Assembly: GCA_029532415.1 (NCBI GenBank)
Contig: JAQOTA010000015.1
Span: 806,001 to 870,000, forward strand
Source of the DNA: Marasmius tenuissimus
Lineage: Eukaryota > Basidiomycota > Agaricomycetes > Agaricales > Marasmiaceae
Length of the DNA stretch: 64,000 nucleotides
Direction of reading: 5' to 3'
Shown here: positions 11,591-24,687 of the stretch, in pieces
Position numbering within the stretch: position 1 is the first letter of the stretch
Layout of the letters: every line of letters starts with the position of its first letter
Program-made: the position numbers and the translations under genes
The notes under the pieces: generated by a model
Database searches by the model: none
What the model saw: only the letters and a program-made list of their open reading frames with translations
Told to the model about the DNA's origin: nothing

Positions 11591-12929
11591 TCATCCATCC
11601 AAGATGTCCTTGAGTAGATCAACAGTCTCCTTCGGAAAGTCCCAATGCATCTAAAGTAGCACCATGAGCCCTCGATTCGTGCGCCAGCGCAAAAAAGCAA
11701 CCCCAAACTCACGAAATGATTGACCCCCTTCATGACCCTAAACTCCACAAACTCCCTCCCCTCCCCATCGATTACCCGCTGCTTCCCCTTCTCCCCCTCA
11801 TTATCATCCCAAACCTGCCAAAACGCGCTAATAACAATAGCCGCCGACCTATCCCCCACGATCTCGACCACCTTCATCCTCGGAACAAGCTCCCTCCTCA
11901 CGACATCGCCAAAGCACGCTTTCTGATAATTAACCCTCAACACATCGAGCCAGAGAGGCGCAGTCCTCGTCATAAGTATATCCGCCATCGGCAACGGTCT
12001 CGGCGGCAACGACACGATCTCTTCCACATCCCCCGAGGTCATATTATAGATACTCGGAACGGGGGCAGGATACGCGGGAGCGACATGCTCGAGTTGAAGA
12101 GAATCTCGGGTTTGGTTTCCTGGGTCGAGAGAGACGGCGTTGGGTGCTGGGTGGTTGAAGTAGGCGGTGACCATGAGGACGAAGAGGTTCATGGCGGATG
12201 CTGGGGCCATTGAGGGGGAGTCGCGGGTAGGGACCCAGGTTCCGGGGACTGGTTTGCAGCCGATGGTCACTGCGGCTGGTTCTGAGGGGAGGTTTAGAGC
12301 TGGGGTTGAGGTGCAGGGAAAGTGGGGAACTCACCCAGGAGGATATGTAACCGCAAGTATTCGGCCATTCTGGCTTGGACCTCTTTCGGCTCGTGCTCTA
12401 GGTTCGCAAGGGCTGGAAAGGTTACGCTGTGTCCGAGAGACCAGCCCAAGAAAGCGATTCCACCGCGTAACTTCTTCGAATCGCCGTCGACGGCAGATAT
12501 AGGTGGGAGTTGGTTCTGGCGAATGAAGACATCGACAAAGGCGAGGAACTCCGACCCCCTTGCCTTCAGGAAATCCAACTTTTTCTGTTCCTTCTCCGCA
12601 TCTGACAGCGGATTCGACGGGTCGTTGTTGAAGGCAGCAATGTCGGCGTCAGACAAGGCAGTGGATCCGGGATATCCACGTCGGTTTATGGCGACGAAAC
12701 GGATATTGGCGGCGTTACAGAGGGGTAAGAGTTTCTTGAAGACCGCTTGAACGACGAATTATGAGGACGTTTAGTGGCCTGATAAGAGATGTTTTACTTT
12801 ACCTCCACTGAACATCCACCCGTGTACTGCAAATATCGTCGTGTACGGTATTTCCGTGGTTTCTGGAGGACCGCTATCGTAGTAAGACAGACGAATGTCG
12901 TTGGTTTCGTCGACAAGAATCGAGTTCAT
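11591..12929 (-). CDS. Alpha/beta hydrolase, 388 aa
   Basis: Four exons on the minus strand: 12803-12929, 12335-12745, 11713-12281, 11591-11650; introns of 57, 53 and 62 bp all have GT..AG ends and the phases join exactly (389 codons with stop). The start ATG at 12929 gives the peptide MNSILVDETNDIRLSYYDSG. Features of the fold: an HGW oxyanion-side motif (IFAVHGWMFSG), the nucleophile elbow GWSLG near residue 145, and a terminal catalytic-His segment NHFMHWD split across the last intron. Length and layout match fungal lipase/esterase-like hydrolases; no signal peptide is evident, so a cytosolic enzyme is likely. The substrate cannot be told from sequence. Divergent from the reductase gene at 13420 with ~490 bp between starts. 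Confidence 0.9.
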
Positions 12930-13419
12930 CGTTCAGAGAGGATCTTGATCTTGATTGGCTTGTTGTAGTCGGTGCTGTATCTCGTTGGATCTGGGTGCTA
13001 TTCTATTGTCCAGCTGACCTGGCTGACTGTGTCAGCAGATCTGACTATCAGAGTATGCGGGTTTCGGGGGATGATTTGACATGAGAAGATTCTGTTCGAG
13101 TTGAGCGTGGATGTAGTAGCAGATGACGAGAACACTGAGAAGGTATTGGATTCAAATCAATACTCGATGGAGGGTGGCCACTAGTGCACGCATCGTTACG
13201 ATGGATGTTCGGGAGCACGAGGTGGAACTTGAAGTGGGTTCGAAGAGTACATCAGCGAGAGAATTGTTGCGATAGAATGTGTTCGTGGTTCGTGAGGAAG
13301 GAGGGAGAACGGCTCCGAGACGCCGCCCCTACAAAATCGGAAGTCGGGACACAGCCACCGGAAACGTTCTCTTTGACGAAAATGCATCGTACGATGCTCC
13401 TCCGTCTCACTCGGTTTGA
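12930..13419. promoter_or_regulatory. Divergent promoter region
   Basis: 490 bp between the starts of the hydrolase (-) and the ERG27-type reductase (+); must hold both promoters. No strong TATA box or repeated operator-like motif seen. Confidence 0.5.
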
Positions 13420-14920
13420 ATGTCAAAGCCACGACCTATAATAGTCGTCACGGGTGCCAACGGGTAAGATTTTTCCCCCCTTTTCTCCTCGCACCGAATC
13501 ATGAAAACTCAGATTTACAAGTGGAGTAGGATTCGGGATATGCCAACGACTACTGTTCCAGCTCTCGCAGGTTTCGCCTTTGGATGCTCGACTACGACCA
13601 GCTGGTGAACACAAGGAGGACAGAGAAAGCACAAGCGATGACCAGTTAGCGCCATGCGACGGTCTGACACTCATTCTTGCATGTCGGAACACGAAACGCG
13701 CGGAGGCTGCGAAGGAAAAGTTGTTAAAGTTGCTGGATGGGCATGTCGCCAAGCTTCAGACGACGCCAAGCTACGACGGACATGCGGAGACCTTTCGAGA
13801 AAACTTGAGGATAGAGGTCTACGAGCTGGATTTGGGCATGTTGAGCACAGTCACGAAGTTCGCGTCTGAGGTTGCTAGAAAGTACGTGTTTGTCTTTTCC
13901 CTCCTCGTGTTTTCGCGTCCTAACAAGGATTCTTTCAGATACGAATACGTTTCTCATCTCATCTGCAACGCGGGTGTAGCAACTTTCAATAAGATCGACT
14001 GGTGGAAAGCCGCAAGACAGCTCCTCATTACACCCTACGGTGCAGTCACCACACCCATGTTCTACAGTGAAACCTGGGGCGAAACCAGCCCAGATGGTTA
14101 CGGATGGGTATGGCAGTGTAATGTCTTCGGGCACTACTTCCTCGTACGCGTCTTCCCCTTTGCTTCGTGGCATACTTTACTCACGTCGTTTCCTCCAGTT
14201 CCGTGAACTCCAACCCCTCCTTCTATCCACCAAATACCCCGAAAGCACCCGCATCATATGGACCTCTTCTCTAAAAGCCCTCCCCCAATACGATCCCTCG
14301 GATTGGCAACTCAAGCTCACCCAAAACCCATACAGCTCGTCCAAATACCAGACCGAGCTCATGGCAACCCACCTCGACCGCTTAGAACTACGAAAATCGC
14401 CGGAAGAGAAGAAGATACGGCATTTCATATCCCACCCAAGCGTCTGCCATACCAACATCGACTTGAACTTGATACCGCCAATACTTCATCATGTCAAGTT
14501 TCTCATCTTTCACGTCGTACGTTGATTTTCTCTTCCTTTTCGCGTCATTGCGTTCGTTAAGTTTCCATCTAGGCGCGACTGTTAGGCTCAATATACCATC
14601 CTATAACTTTCGAAAAGGGAGCGCTCGCTGCGGTTTGGCTCTCTATAATCTCGGTATCGTCAATATCTACGATGTTCGTCTCGACTACCACCAATGGTCA
14701 CACCGATCCCAACACCAAAACTACATTTGCTCCTACACCTCGACCTCCCGTCAAATTCGGCTCATGCTGTGATCGATGGGGGAACCCTTTAGTCGGGCTA
14801 CAGCCCATCGAATGTTGGGATGCCGAAGAAGCGGAGAGGTTGGTTGAGAGGTGTGAGGAGACGTATGAGAAGGAGAAGGCGTGTCAGAGGTGGAAGTCGA
14901 AGCCCGAGAAGAGGACATAA
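13420..14920 (+). CDS. ERG27: 3-keto-steroid reductase (ERG27-type SDR), 424 aa
   Basis: Five exons: 13420-13463, 13522-13881, 13939-14143, 14199-14516, 14573-14920 (425 codons, all phases consistent, introns 55-58 bp). Short-chain dehydrogenase fold: NADP-binding TGANGGVGFG at residues 11-20 (split by intron 1), NAG motif (HLICNAGVATF), and the catalytic YxxxK (PYSSSKYQTEL) with a preceding serine (IIWTSS). The signature WVWQCNVFGHYFL and the long insertions are those of Erg27/HSD17B7 rather than generic SDRs. In ergosterol synthesis this enzyme reduces the C-3 ketone after C-4 demethylation, at the endoplasmic reticulum with Erg25 and Erg26. The gene appears intact and is probably essential, in contrast to the surrounding repeats. 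Confidence 0.93.
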
Positions 14921-15409
14921 TAGGTAGCTTTCGGGTGTTCTTGACGCAGAGGGTTGATAGCTTCATGAACGGATCAATCCTTCATAAAAATCTGCAATAC
15001 ATAGACGTTGCGAGGACAGTGGACATTCTTTACGCCTGTACAGAATGTAATCAGTGTATCGAGACTAGTCTGCGAACACTTGGGAGGGTATACTGGAGTA
15101 TAGGACAAACCACATCATATCAATGATCCTCGGGCCATGCATACCAACTGGAACGAGCGACTTTTATCCTCAGTCAAGGTCCATGTCAAATGTCTCCACG
15201 TCACATATCTCCATCATAACTTCCGAATCACTTGAGGGAGGCGACGACCCTGAGCTGGCAGATTGTCGAGCTCTAGGAGGTGAGTCTTTTGAGAAACTCG
15301 GGGTGTCAACTGGGTAGGTAGAAGTGGAATACCCCATTGCCCGAGAGATGGACAATCCACCTCCCAGCGGAACATCTGACCACAAAAAATCGTGAAAGTT
15401 CAGACGATA
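14921..15409. other. Intergenic, convergent 3' ends
   Basis: Between the ends of ERG27 (+) and family gene A (-). No conserved frame seen. Confidence 0.6.
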
Positions 15410-17229
15410 TCAAGTGAAAGAAAGTGATAAAACGGGACCTTCTTGAGCCTCTTGAAACCGCTCCGAGTCATTCACAGTCTGGTAGACATGTTTGTCGTAT
15501 CCAACATGTCTCGCGAAATCAATGGTGGCGGGATCAAAACCCCGAAGAAGTTGATATTGGAGGAGGCGTTCGTAGTCTGCGTTCGACCAAGAGTACAAGT
15601 GGTAGCGAATGTGGAATTGCAATTCAATAGGGAGGCCGAGAGAATAACAGACATTGGGCGGGATGGGTGATTGACCATCTTCATCAAACGACCAGAAATG
15701 GACAGAAGAGGTAATACAATCGTTCAGGCCGGGAGGTGGTGGTCGAACAAAGAGGTAAGCTGGTTGGGACCGCCGTCTGTGGTCTTCAGAGGGCCAAATG
15801 TGGCCATGTAACTGGGCATCGGAATAGTCGAGATCTGAAGACTTTTAGCACGCAGTAAGCGGGTGTAAAAGAATGACACACTATAGGTACTTAAATCCTC
15901 CTCCAAAGTGACTCCGCGAGCGTGAAAAATGCTCCATGCTTGGGACATCCACGGCTTCTCTAAATTCCAATTCCATCTCAACCAGAGATAGGACCCGGAA
16001 CCACCATTGAGTGTAAATCTACGCAAGGCGTCAGGTAAAGATGCGGGTGATTTCTTTGAACGCACCTGAACAGTCCATTTTCTAGCAATTTCGGCCTTGA
16101 TGGATTATCAGACTTGCTCTCCCAGATATTGTTTGTGACGGCGATGGGGGTATTCGTTATCGCCGAAATCACAGTCGGCTGAGAGACTCTTCGAGGCACA
16201 AAGATGGCACGCTGGGTATAGATTGCGCCTACAACAACAGCACAATCAGCTTCCCTTGACTTGAGGCTCGCCAAAAAGCGCAACGTGACATCTTCTCGGA
16301 GAAGCTCGCTGGCCAAGGGTAGGTCTTTGATTTCAATGTCCCAATTCTGGAAAGTTGCCCCTGGCCCTGGTGGACCACGACAGATCACGCCTCTCCCGGC
16401 ATCTATCCACAGCTCATTTGTCCTGCCTTCCTCGCGACACAGTTGGATCTGTGTGACTATTTCATTCAAGTGTTTCCAAATAAGCACTGCATTAACTACT
16501 TACGCCCAGATTAGAGATATAAATAGCGCTCAACCCCCCTGGATTCCTCATAAAATGCGCAATCGGCATCAGCTCTGCAGCAGCAAACATCAGCCAGATT
16601 AGATGGATGTCTATCCAGTCACATACCGTTGTATGATATGAGCATTGGGATCTCTGAATCATTGTACCCGTAGACTTGCCAAACGTCTGAGGTCCTGGCG
16701 CAAATTTGAGCATCCGAAGTGACGGTAATGGAAAGAGTGAGGTATACAATGCTCGCGCAAACGTCCGAAAGTCATCTTCAAAAGCCTGGAAAAAGAGTAA
16801 GGATCGGATGGGGATCGCTGCGCCACGACCCACATTCCGTGCCTCTGGTCCACTATATTCCATCACTGTGAACACCGCATCCCGTTCCTTTCGTACTCTG
16901 GCCGTACAAATCGTCCGATCAGCCCGTGGTTGACCCTCTTCATGCCATCTTCTATTGCCTTCATCCCATCGCCTTGGATACCTGTTGGTGTAGATGTTCC
17001 TTAGTCTGCAGATCGCACCCCGCTTCACGTTGTAGAACTATGAGAAAGATTAGCTCTTCGCCATCAAGAAGCGATATTTCCCGCTCACCTCGTCAAATTC
17101 TGTCCGCGCCTCGATTCGTTTTTGAATGATTGTCGTCGGGCCGTTGTAGTTATTCTGGCTCCCCTCAACGTGGTTGAAGCTGCTACCAACAATCTTGAAG
17201 TTCCGTGCATTTGCGAAAAAATCGGACAT
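15410..17229 (-). CDS. Repeated ~480-aa family protein, copy A
   Basis: First of five paralogues (A-E). Start ATG at 17229 (MSDFFANARNFKIVGSSF); stop at 15410-15412. The same eight-exon layout as copy C can be followed with short GT..AG introns (for example after TEFDE, and after ISNLG), and no internal stop remains. The N-terminal block (FxxARNFxIxGxxF) is followed by YPRRWDEG..ADRTICTARV, then YGYNDSEIP, MPIAH, ELWIDAGRGVICRGPPGPG, QPTVISxxTNTPIAV, FTLNGG, WMSQAWSIFHARG, a PAYLFVRPPPPG segment, HFWSFDEDGQ and a C-terminal RGFDPATIDFARHVGY. Families like this recur as uncharacterised proteins in Agaricomycetes; I know no assigned function. A is the most divergent copy and lies outside the tandem array. 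Confidence 0.85.
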
Positions 17230-18911
17230 TGGAATTGTTGGCGGGGTGTGTGGCGAGAGAGGCTGATAGAGGAGGAGAAGGTGAGTTGCCCAGATGCATT
17301 CAGTATTATGTACAACAACACCCATTTTTGGACGTTGGCCGCACCATAGCCGACTGTGGGTCAGTGTGGGACACAGACACCGGAATTTGCCCTGTAGATC
17401 GCCGTCAGCAACGCAGGGTGAATTGAAAGAATACAGTATGAGTCATGTCTCGCGGGAGGGATGGATGCGCTCTTCCAAGTACCCAATTAATTTCAGTATT
17501 CCAATTTCCGCCATGTTGCTCGTATCGGAGGACTAGAAAGAATGTTTCGCAAAAATTCCATACGTTACGATAAATAAATTCAAGGTCGTCGTCGTGGGTG
17601 TTGCGAAACAAGGAGGAAAAACCGTCATCGGTATTGAGAGAGTCGGACCGGTTCCGGAAGATTGCGAAAGCGCCCATAGGTGCACCGTCTTGCTGATAGG
17701 CGCCTATGCGTCATTGTCAACCACTACCACCGTCAATCCTCCTTGTATTGTTCGATAGCTCCTCTATTTTGGAGCCGCAAAACTTTCTATATTGAGGGAA
17801 ATTCGCTGACTCTAGACACCGTATCAGCTGAACGTAATTTTTATGAACAAGGTGCGTTGGTGACTTCGTGTCGGTCTCCGAGTGCCAGTGTCATTCTCTA
17901 CTAAGCTGAAAAACCATCGTCTATAGGACCGGAACTAGCTTTGTAATCAGAACGAGTTTGAGATCCAGAGGACGCTCCAGATTGCTTACCAGAGAACCAG
18001 TTTGAGTATGCGTACCGGCATGGAACAATGACAGGAAGACAGAAATGTCTTTTTTGGCACGTCGACCTGACTCAAGACTCAATTTTGTATCAGGACCTTG
18101 TGATACTTACATTCGCAAATCTAGAAAGATAGCATTCAAAATACACAAGCCCAGGTCTCGTCCCATACCGAGCCTTTGACAGTGAGATACAACCCTCAAC
18201 CTTCAATCCCACAAAATAAACCAACGAACCTTCATGCGGTACGTTCATACTTTTGCTTTGAGGTCCGATACCGTAGGTCTCTGACTAAGGTCCAGGATCT
18301 CGCTGCTCTCAGGTTTCGTCTCTTCCCCGCGCTCCCACCCTCGTGTTCAGCGGACACCTCTGTCGATGATGGGAACGTATCAGCTTCCTACGTTGTCGAT
18401 ACCCCAAAAACAATGGATCAGAACCGTTGGATCACCCGAAAGATCCTCCAGCAAATCTGTATGACCTGTCATCCTCATAGTGCGCGTACCTCGAGACGTC
18501 GGTATTTCGAACGCTCTAGAGTAGATGATCAAACTCACGCTTAGAAGCTGGTGGACGGTAGCTATTACGCGGAATGGTCAGTTTGTTTCAACTACGACTG
18601 CCGTGCCGATGTAACAGTACGAATCCTATCAGGAATGCTAGGGGCTTATGAGGGCTGCATATCAGACAAGACATGGTACATGACCGAGGGCTTTGATCAC
18701 TGATGCTCATTCAGCTCTTCGTAACGTCCTGGTTTCCTTGAACTACCCCTTGTCTGCCCTGGACTTCAATGGTTCGAGATTCGTTGTCTCCCTTACGTTC
18801 TCATCTTGAGGGAGACTTCCGAGCAAAGTTTATTGCGACATGTCAATACACATAACTTCTATCTATGCAGCTTTCAATCGAGAGACAGAACCAGTCTTGT
18901 CCGGCGGCCAC
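17230..18911. other. Upstream of copy A: degenerate repeat, no gene
   Basis: Parts of 17400-17780 resemble the sequence upstream of copy C (47540-47840), for example shared TTCGATAG/TTCGATGC..CTC blocks and a similar decayed minus-strand peptide (NTHDDDLEF versus NTHHDRTVL). The remainder to 18911 shows no supported frame. Confidence 0.45.
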
Positions 18912-20224
18912 TTATTCCAGTCCCTCGACCCAAGACAGAAGATCGCGATTAACCTCATCCTTCGCCTCCCAATGAACCCAATGTCCAGCGTTGTACAAGT
19001 GGATGGTCGAATTGGTGCTGGTATCGAGCGTTGCCTTGATCTGCACCGGAGCAATCGCCACAAAGTCTTGCAAAGCGGCACCAAAGAAGACCGGTTTTTT
19101 CACCACAATGTTCTCCGGCGGAATGTCTACACCCGATTGTCAGATGTCAGCATGGTCAGAACCGGAAGAGGAACTCACTCTTGTTATCTTGAGCTTCGAT
19201 ATCTGATACGACGACTTTGTACCACGCCAACGAAGCCTCGACGGCATTGGGAAGTCTATAGGCTTGAAGGTAGTGTGCCTCTTCCTATCAACATATCGAG
19301 GTCATTGATAGCCGATCTGCAATTGAGACGAGAGATCCTTACCTCCGGGGTCCAAACACTGGATGCCGACCTCCGGTCTTCCGTCACCCAAGCCTCCAAC
19401 GCGCCCAGCGGGGACCAATGTTCAATCAACTCGACCGCATTTGCGGTATGGACCAAGCTGAACAATGACTCGAGCTGATCTTCGATTATCTCGTGTGCAC
19501 CGGGGCGAGCGAAAAAGTCCCAGTAGCCGAAGTTCTCGTATCCAAGTACAGCTTTCGTCTGTGAACATCCCTCAGTTTCGTAGAAATGTAGCCAATGATT
19601 CTGGATCTCACTCACCAGGTTGACCGCCACCGAGTAGGGCGTCTCGAAGAACGATGGTCCAAGGTTCCCAACGGCCAAAAACCCAAAGGCAAAGAATCTT
19701 TCCGGGAAATAGTTCCCAAGTCTCGCAACAACCTTGGCGCCCCTAGCAAGCACTGAGTCCGCGAAGCTCGACATGGAATGTATTACTCACCAGTCGTGCC
19801 CAACCGCGACAACGTTGTTGTCGACGGATTCCGCGTCCAAGATGTCCACAATATCTCGGCTGATCAAGCTCGACTTGTACTCCTCTGGGTCTATCGGCTT
19901 GTCAGTCTTCCCGAACCCAAGCAAGTCTGGTACGATCAACCCATAGCCCGCCTCCCTGAAAAAGTCGACTTGGAAGCGGTAGTCGTACGAAAATCCGGGC
20001 CAACCGTGCACGAAGAGGAGGTAACGCTTGTCATTGTTGGCGGGGGGAGAGAAGTAATAGTTGTATGTAATCCCGCGAGAGGTAGTCAAGTTCTTGTAGT
20101 TTGTTGGGTCTAGAAAGTCGCGTTTACTGAGACCCGGAGCTGCTGCTGCTGAGGCAACGGGCGTGAATGGTAGAGATACCAAGGTAATGGCGCCGGCGAC
20201 GAGCGACGAGATTGAGAAACGCAT
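18912..20224 (-). CDS. Secreted epoxide hydrolase-like alpha/beta hydrolase, 363 aa
   Basis: Five exons on the minus strand: 19791-20224, 19616-19742, 19343-19558, 19179-19278, 18912-19126 (364 codons, phases exact; introns 48-64 bp). The ATG at 20224 gives a signal peptide (MRFSISSLVAGAITLVSLPF then an Ala-rich cleavage region), so it is probably exported; the upstream in-frame ATG at 20257 would bury that signal. Motifs of the epoxide-hydrolase/haloalkane-dehalogenase branch: HGWPG at 73-77 and GHDWGA with the nucleophile Asp near 144; the C-terminal NAGHWVHWE carries the catalytic His. Likely hydrolyses epoxides or related xenobiotics or lipids outside the cell; the substrate is unknown. 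Isolated from its neighbours. Confidence 0.9.
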
Positions 20225-23200
20225 AGTACTGTCGGAACTGTGGAGTGGTTGTATCACGGGTCCTCTGTTTCGTTGTGAGTTGCTGCCTGCTTCACAAAAG
20301 GTTTAAGTAGTTCACGATTGGGTATAGGGAGCGACCGGCCTGGTCCAGAAGCGGTATATTTGAATAGAAATGGGACCATCATTGCGAAAGTTAAATTTGG
20401 CTGACTGATATTGGAGGTTTATAAGCTGGTGGTACAGTCAGCTTCGTCGGCGCCATAATAAATGGCAAGAATCAATACCTATTACCCGTGTCTCTGATCC
20501 AAGAAATTGCGATATATGCTGGTGGGCTGATGCGATTCGTTGCATACAGACACATGTCGGACAGCGGGCATATCGGGTCAAGGACCTTGAACTGAGGTTT
20601 CATGGGTGGGACTTGACGAGCAAATCTTGAGTTCAAAATCTTGAAGGAATCGTCAGGAGACAAAGTAAGACTTTCGATGGTGCAGGGTGTCTTCCAATAA
20701 TGTTGGCGGTAGAGAAATCTGAGTCTGAAGGTGAGAAACAAGTCCAAAAACTTACCAAATGCTTCTCCGAATGAGTCTCCAGCTGGGAGGTAGCAATTAG
20801 GATAATTGGGAGGGTGAGGTCGCGGAAGATGAGTGTTAAGTATTCTCAATGCCGGGGTTTAGATGATACCAACCGCCTGACGAGCTCGGAAGGGATGGCG
20901 TCAATTTAAACAAACACGAGAGAACAAGTTATAATGGAACACACCTTGCGCAACGGGTACGACCGCAATGGGGTGGATAAGTTACCAGCCTGGGCGTGAT
21001 TGCTCTGCGTGATTTCTCTTCCAACTTTGCAGTACCCGATGAGAATGAGTGGATGACAACCGACTCGCCGAAGGCGTGCATGTGTTAAACTGAGCTCTCG
21101 GAGTCAGCGTTGGAGGAATACGCTTGGTTTCGGACAGCAGAGATGGTACAGAAAACTGCGTAAGCGTGTTTCTGAGGGCAATGAAGGTGTCTTCTGAATG
21201 GGTTGATGGAACGGGAGGAAGGCCATGCACCAATCTTGCTCCTGTCTTTCGAGTTGTTTGGCGAAAGCCAAGTGAGGAGAAGGTAGAAAGCCTTGAAGGT
21301 TCTTATGGAGAGGAGAAGAGTCGAGGTGGATGGTAGGGCAAACGCGACATCGTTGTGGTCAAAAGACATACTAACGCCGCGGTGTTCTCAGCCTGAGATC
21401 GGAATTACGGACCGGCACATTTTCTGTCCCCACCACCATGTCCAAAACCCACTCGAGTCACCAAACTCAATCCTCAACATCTTGGGGACTTTGCTTCACC
21501 ACTCGAAACTACCAGAAAACACGCTCGATTTATTTTTAGACGCGATAACTCGAATGAACGATGTTGAGGTGTTTGATATGAAGCTGCTGGCTGGAGCCTG
21601 GAGGCTCGCTCGTTTGGACAAGTAACGGTGGATTTGAGGTAAGTCGGATTCGTCCGTCTTCTGCCTTCCAATTACCGAGCCATCCCCTCGTCTGTAGGCT
21701 CATGACACCATCAATATCTCTCGATGATCAACCCTACTAAAAACACACGTCGCAACCTCGTACGTTTCCATTGACGAGTGAGTATAGTGGGAGAGATTGT
21801 GGATGAAGTGAACATTCCGACCCGGAAGTTGCAGAGGTCATGGTCTGATGTATGCTGATACGAGCCGCATCTGGATGGGCTCGTCGGGACGAGTTCTGAG
21901 TCTCAGGTATTTCCAATTCGCTCACCCTTCTCTTTTGACTCTCAAATCGTTACTTCCCTATCTCCAGACTCGGAATGATTCTTCTGTTAAACACCTCTGA
22001 AGCACGCCGTCAGAAACGACAGTATACGCCAGAAACGTTTGGATTTCTACGCTTTCCAAGGGATGCCATCAAAGCGGCCAGTAGAGTTGAAGGGCTCTGG
22101 GTAGAATATAAACTGAACTCTCGCGTTTAGTTGATTTGTGAAGCCATTTGATGACGGCTACTGAGCCGTCGAGACCACTTCCAGATATGAGTCTCCACGG
22201 GACAAGCAGTACGTGTTCAATCTTTCGTCCTATGCCGATGGTTAGGCCAATGATTTTGCTCTAGATCCCAATGATTTTTCATTTCACCAGCGCCGCCGCC
22301 TCCGTTCGCTGTCAATGCACCGCACAGAGTCTTCTCTTCCGACGCCTCGAAGAGAGATACACCAGAAATGGCATCGTCGTTTCGTAGAACACAAAGTTCC
22401 CAATATGAGGACGAGCTGGCGGCACTATAGTTGAAGGTGGGGGGATCGGTCAGAACGAGGAGAAGAGGGAAATGAGAGATACAGAGGGCTGAATTTAGGT
22501 GCACGACGATACTGGAGGGATGCGGCAAAGAACCCGAACATCATCAACAAAGTCAGCAACGTTCGCCTCGCTCAATACGATACTGGTCTTTTGGCCTTAG
22601 AAACCACACGTCCACACTCAAAGCCATACGCGACGGTCTCCGCCGCACACTGGTGGATGCTCCCCAAGGCACATTTCTTGTTTCATCGTCTTCACGCCTT
22701 CATCGTACTCACTCGACAGAAATCAGCCTCTCGATCTTCCGCAGTGCCGAGAACGTTCATTTCGTGGCCGTAGAAATCGAGGTGGATACCCCGAACCTTT
22801 AAGCTTGTCTGGCACTCAGAGCGCCCCAGCCTGCCTTCATGACCAAACCGTCAACACCGGATGAGAAGAGGAATAGAAGAGGAGTTGGGCCCACTTGGGA
22901 CATGGAGAGAGAATATCATGGTCGCGATAGAGACCGTGTAAACACGTCGAGGACCGAGACAAGAAGACACGGGTTTCGTTTGGAGGATGTGATCTACTTG
23001 CGATGGCACGTTCCGTCGATATTCCTCAACGATAATATAAACGCTGATCCTCGCGACTGCAGAGCATCTAGGTCAAGCCCCTCTCCACATCGCCACCTTC
23101 AAGATTCAGGTATCCATTGTTATCAAGCCCTTGTCATCGGGTGCTCAATCGCCGAGCATCAGCCCGACCTCTAACGAACGAATGGTACTGAGGAATTGTC

Positions 23201-23654
23201 GTCGAGAAATCTCCTTCCGGCGGCGCACATGTCCTTGGATTTCGTACGGTCACTTCAAGGAGAAATATCCTGGGATACGGACCTATGCAAGTAGAGCTTC
23301 GCACTAGAGTTTAACAAGGATTAGCTTCGATCAGTCGTGTGATTTAGACAGGTGTAACGAATGGCATTACTTTCGACCCGATTCCGTTCAATGGCCACAT
23401 TAAGAGTCTCTACGCCGGCTTCCAAAACGCTTGAATCCCGTAATGGGAACAGGGATACGGGATCGAAAGCTGGTGGATTGTTGAGCTCTCAGGGGAATCA
23501 CAGATCCCGATGCAGGTGGTAGGTGAGTGGGAGTCACCGTAGAGTCGAATGTCGGCGTCGAGGGTCTACCTTCGAGTGGAGGAACTGACAGCCAAGATCA
23601 GAAAATCAGGTGGCGTCAAATATAAAAATACCAACGAGGCGAACATGGTTGTAA
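20225..23654. other. Degenerate region downstream of copy B, no intact gene
   Basis: Contains the promoter of the epoxide hydrolase gene near 20225-20400, then decayed sequence. 22930-23190 is a diverged copy of the module found at 44480-44890, 53380-53650 and 61740-62050 (shared CGGGTTTCG..GGAGGATGTGAT and a later CATCGGGTxCTC..GCCGAGCATC block). Open stretches at 20472-20849 (-) and 21474-21625 (+) look vaguely protein-like but have no partner exon or recognisable domain. Confidence 0.5.
22930..23190 (+). repeat. Flanking module, copy 1 of 4
   Basis: Most diverged of four copies of a sequence lying 0.5-1.3 kb beyond the 3' end of family genes B, C, D and E. Confidence 0.6.
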
Positions 23655-24687
23655 CTATTCAAATCGATCCGAATTGTTCACGGGTTGGTAGACGTTTCTA
23701 TAAAGTCCGAGGTGTCGAGCAAAATCGGCGGTGGCGGGGTCGAAGCCTCGGACACGTTGATATTGGTGGATGGTCTTGTAATGTTCATTTGACCAACAGT
23801 TTGAGTTATACTGAGGAACTAAAATAAGCTGAAAGGGGAGGCCAAGTTCGTCGCAGACATTGTGTGAGAGAGGAGATTGGCCGTCTTCGTCAAAAGACCA
23901 GAAGTGGAATGAAGAGGTGCACCCATCATCCAGGTCAAGAGGAGGTGGTCGGACAAAAATGTAAATCGATTGTCGGGATCGTCGCTTGCGTTGGATTTCA
24001 GAGTCTGAAATGAGGCCATGCATTAAGGCGTCATGGTAGACGAGGTCTGAAAGATGTTAGCAGGTGGAAAAGGGGCGAAAAACAACGACGCACGGTAAAC
24101 GCTCATATCATCCTCCAAAGATATTCCTCGGGCATGAAAAACACGCCATGCTTGCGAGATCCATGCCTTTCTTGCATCCCAATTCCACCACAACCCAATA
24201 TCGACTCCACTATTGAGCGTGAATCTACCCGAGGTGTTAGAAGAAGAAGTGGAAAATTCCTTTGAACCCACCTGGTCAGCCCATTTTCCCACAATCTTTG
24301 ATCTGAAAGGCTATCTTCGTAGCTCTTCCAGTCATTGTTTGCAATGGCAATGGGGGCGTTGGTCAACTTTGATATCACAGTCGGTTGAGCGAAGCGTTCA
24401 GTGACAGGCGCACTAGAGTCAGCCGCAAGAGACACGCCTGAGATGACGGCCCGATCAACTCCCCCCGACTTGAAACTCGCCAAGAAGCGCAACAATACAT
24501 CTTCCTGGACGAGCTCTACGGTCAAAGGCAGGTCCTCAATCTCGCTGTTGAAGCTCCCTTCAGGAACACTGACATTGGGGTTTGGCCCTTGTGGCCCGCG
24601 ACAAATCATTCCTCTTTCTGTATCCAACCACAGCTCACTTGTATCGAGCATGCAACCTAACTGCCACTGCAACTATTTGGTTCAATA

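Noticed and set aside
11716..12213. 165-codon plus-strand open frame
   Set aside because: Lies antisense to exon 3 of the alpha/beta hydrolase, which has conserved motifs and exact splice phases.
17405..17677. Open frame upstream of copy A (MGAFAIFRNRSD..)
   Set aside because: Resembles a decayed counterpart upstream of copy C, but no shared complete frame, splice structure or domain supports a gene.
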